Shown here one piece after another: positions 4,631-5,389 of a stretch of DNA of 5,389 nucleotides. The notes under the pieces were generated by a model. The model was not told the origin of the DNA. It saw only the letters and a program-made list of their open reading frames with translations, and did not search any database. Location of the stretch: contig JAICIG010000497.1 of NCBI GenBank assembly GCA_025924495.1, forward strand, positions 1 through 5,389, given 5' to 3'. This DNA comes from Pirellulales bacterium. GTDB taxonomy: Bacteria > Planctomycetota > Planctomycetia > Pirellulales > JAICIG01. The translations under genes were made by a program, and so were the position numbers. Each line of letters opens with the position of its first letter. The first letter of the stretch is position 1.

Positions 4631-5389
4631 TTAATTGCCGCCGCCGCCCGCCGGGGCGTTCGATCTGCGGCTACCGAACAGTTGCACGCTGCTGCTGCGG
4701 TTGCCGACGGCGCGGCCGAACAGACTGAGCCGGCTCGGCGTGACGTTGGCGACGCGCACCGAATCATCGTTCGATCCATCGCCCTGGCCGCCGCCATCGT
4801 CGGCGAACAGGTCGACGGAGGCGCCGTCGGGCGTGAGGGCGACTTTGACCGTGCCTTTCTCGAGCCGCCGGGAGATCGTCTGGCCGGCGCCGTTATCGAA
4901 CCGTACGACGAGCGGATAGCTCGAGCTCAATTCCTGCGACTGGCCGGCGGCCAACGTCTGTTGCTGGGTGCCGACTAGGTAATTGAACGGCTGAGAGTTC
5001 GTGCTGTTGTCGAGCACGGCCTTGTAAGTCTTCTGAAACAAATCCCAACCTTTGTCGTTGAGCATGAAGGCGTACGTGCCGGTCGTCAGCGCGAAGCGGC
5101 CGACGCCCGCATCGCCCCCTTTGTCGTAGGCCACGTTCCAGGTCGTGCCGGCGGGCAGCGCCTGGTGATAACCGGGCTGCAACGTGAAGTGCTGGTTGTT
5201 CACCGCGGCGACGAGGCTCGCCCTGGTCGGGTTCTTGCCCGCCGCCTGCAGGGCCTGCACGAAGGTGTACGCGGAGGCCATCCCGTATCCGACGTTGCCG
5301 TCCAGCGGCAGCTTCGGGATGTACTGGTCATGGATCTTCTTGAACAGCGTGTACCAGCTGCTGGTGGTGTCGCCGATCGGCACCAGATA
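4631..5389 (-). CDS. C-terminal part of an ABC substrate-binding-like protein with tandem beta-rich tail (partial)
   Basis: The reading frame is open to the right edge, so only the last 252 residues are seen and the start lies outside. Visible residues 1-65 (YIPKLPLDGNVGYGMASAY at 23-41, then VQALQAAGKNPTRASLVAAV at 44-63) match the last helices of type I periplasmic binding proteins of branched-chain amino acid ABC transporters (LivJ/LivK, Peripla_BP_6). Such proteins normally end about 50 residues later. Here two related beta-rich modules follow: 68-119 (QALPAGTTWNVAYD, TGTYAFMLNDKGWDLFQ) and 135-195 (TLAAGQSQELSSSYPLVVRF, KGTVKVALTPDGASVDLF). The protein ends in an acidic Gly-rich linker (196-210) and a tail with LFGR/LFGS and NAPAGGGGN. 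Export is expected from the family, but its signal lies outside the window. A transport role is uncertain; sensing or binding at the surface is an alternative. The TAA stop is at 4631-4633 on the complementary strand. Confidence 0.75.
   Translation of the reverse strand, partial: YLVPIGDTTSSWYTLFKKIHDQYIPKLPLDGNVGYGMASAYTFVQALQAAGKNPTRASLVAAVNNQHFTLQPGYHQALPAGTTWNVAYDKGGDAGVGRFALTTGTYAFMLNDKGWDLFQKTYKAVLDNSTNSQPFNYLVGTQQQTLAAGQSQELSSSYPLVVRFDNGAGQTISRRLEKGTVKVALTPDGASVDLFADDGGGQGDGSNDDSVRVANVTPSRLSLFGRAVGNRSSSVQLFGSRRSNAPAGGGGN

Noticed and set aside
4531..4978. Plus-strand open frames between the DUF6429 gene and the right end
   Set aside because: One starts inside the palindromic repeat and the others are antisense to the binding-protein-like gene; none has a ribosome site or recognisable domain.

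Overview
The window looks like a piece of a GC-rich bacterial chromosome, most likely from a planctomycete (Pirellulales-like). That assignment rests on the style of the genes: standalone PD40/TolB-type propellers, short secreted beta-rich proteins with few homologues, a DUF6429 protein, and a binding-protein-like product carrying a tandem beta-rich tail. It is inference and has not been tested by a search. No tRNA, rRNA, CRISPR array, transposase or phage gene is visible.

Layout from left to right. Positions 1-141 are non-coding and hold one copy (5-42) of a short imperfect-palindrome repeat. A minus-strand gene (142-1494) encodes a secreted protein with ExH and HAGxGH motifs typical of the erythromycin-esterase/ChaN/TIKI-like superfamily. 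A 590-bp divergent intergenic region (1495-2084) contains a ~196-bp element (1761-1956) built of six short hairpins arranged as a nested inverted repeat. A plus-strand gene (2085-3011) encodes a secreted six-repeat PD40 beta-propeller, and its stop codon lies in a degenerate TAG-rich stretch with a seven-base register (about 3004-3087). A compact plus-strand set follows: a small secreted protein of unknown function (3183-3716), an ankyrin-repeat protein (3730-4290) and a DUF6429 protein (4287-4529, overlapping by 4 bp), probably one transcript. A second copy of the left-edge repeat (4528-4564) starts on the last two bases of the DUF6429 stop codon. The right end (4631-5389, minus strand, converging) is the C-terminal part of a protein that starts like a branched-chain amino acid type ABC substrate-binding protein and ends in two related beta-rich modules and a Gly/Ser-rich tail.

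The genes do not form an obvious pathway. Four of the six coding regions are exported or probably exported, so the common theme is the cell envelope or periplasm. I found no convincing new multi-gene system. The most distinctive content is non-coding: three different repeat or palindrome structures in 5.4 kb, one of which shows a compensatory base-pair change between its two arms.
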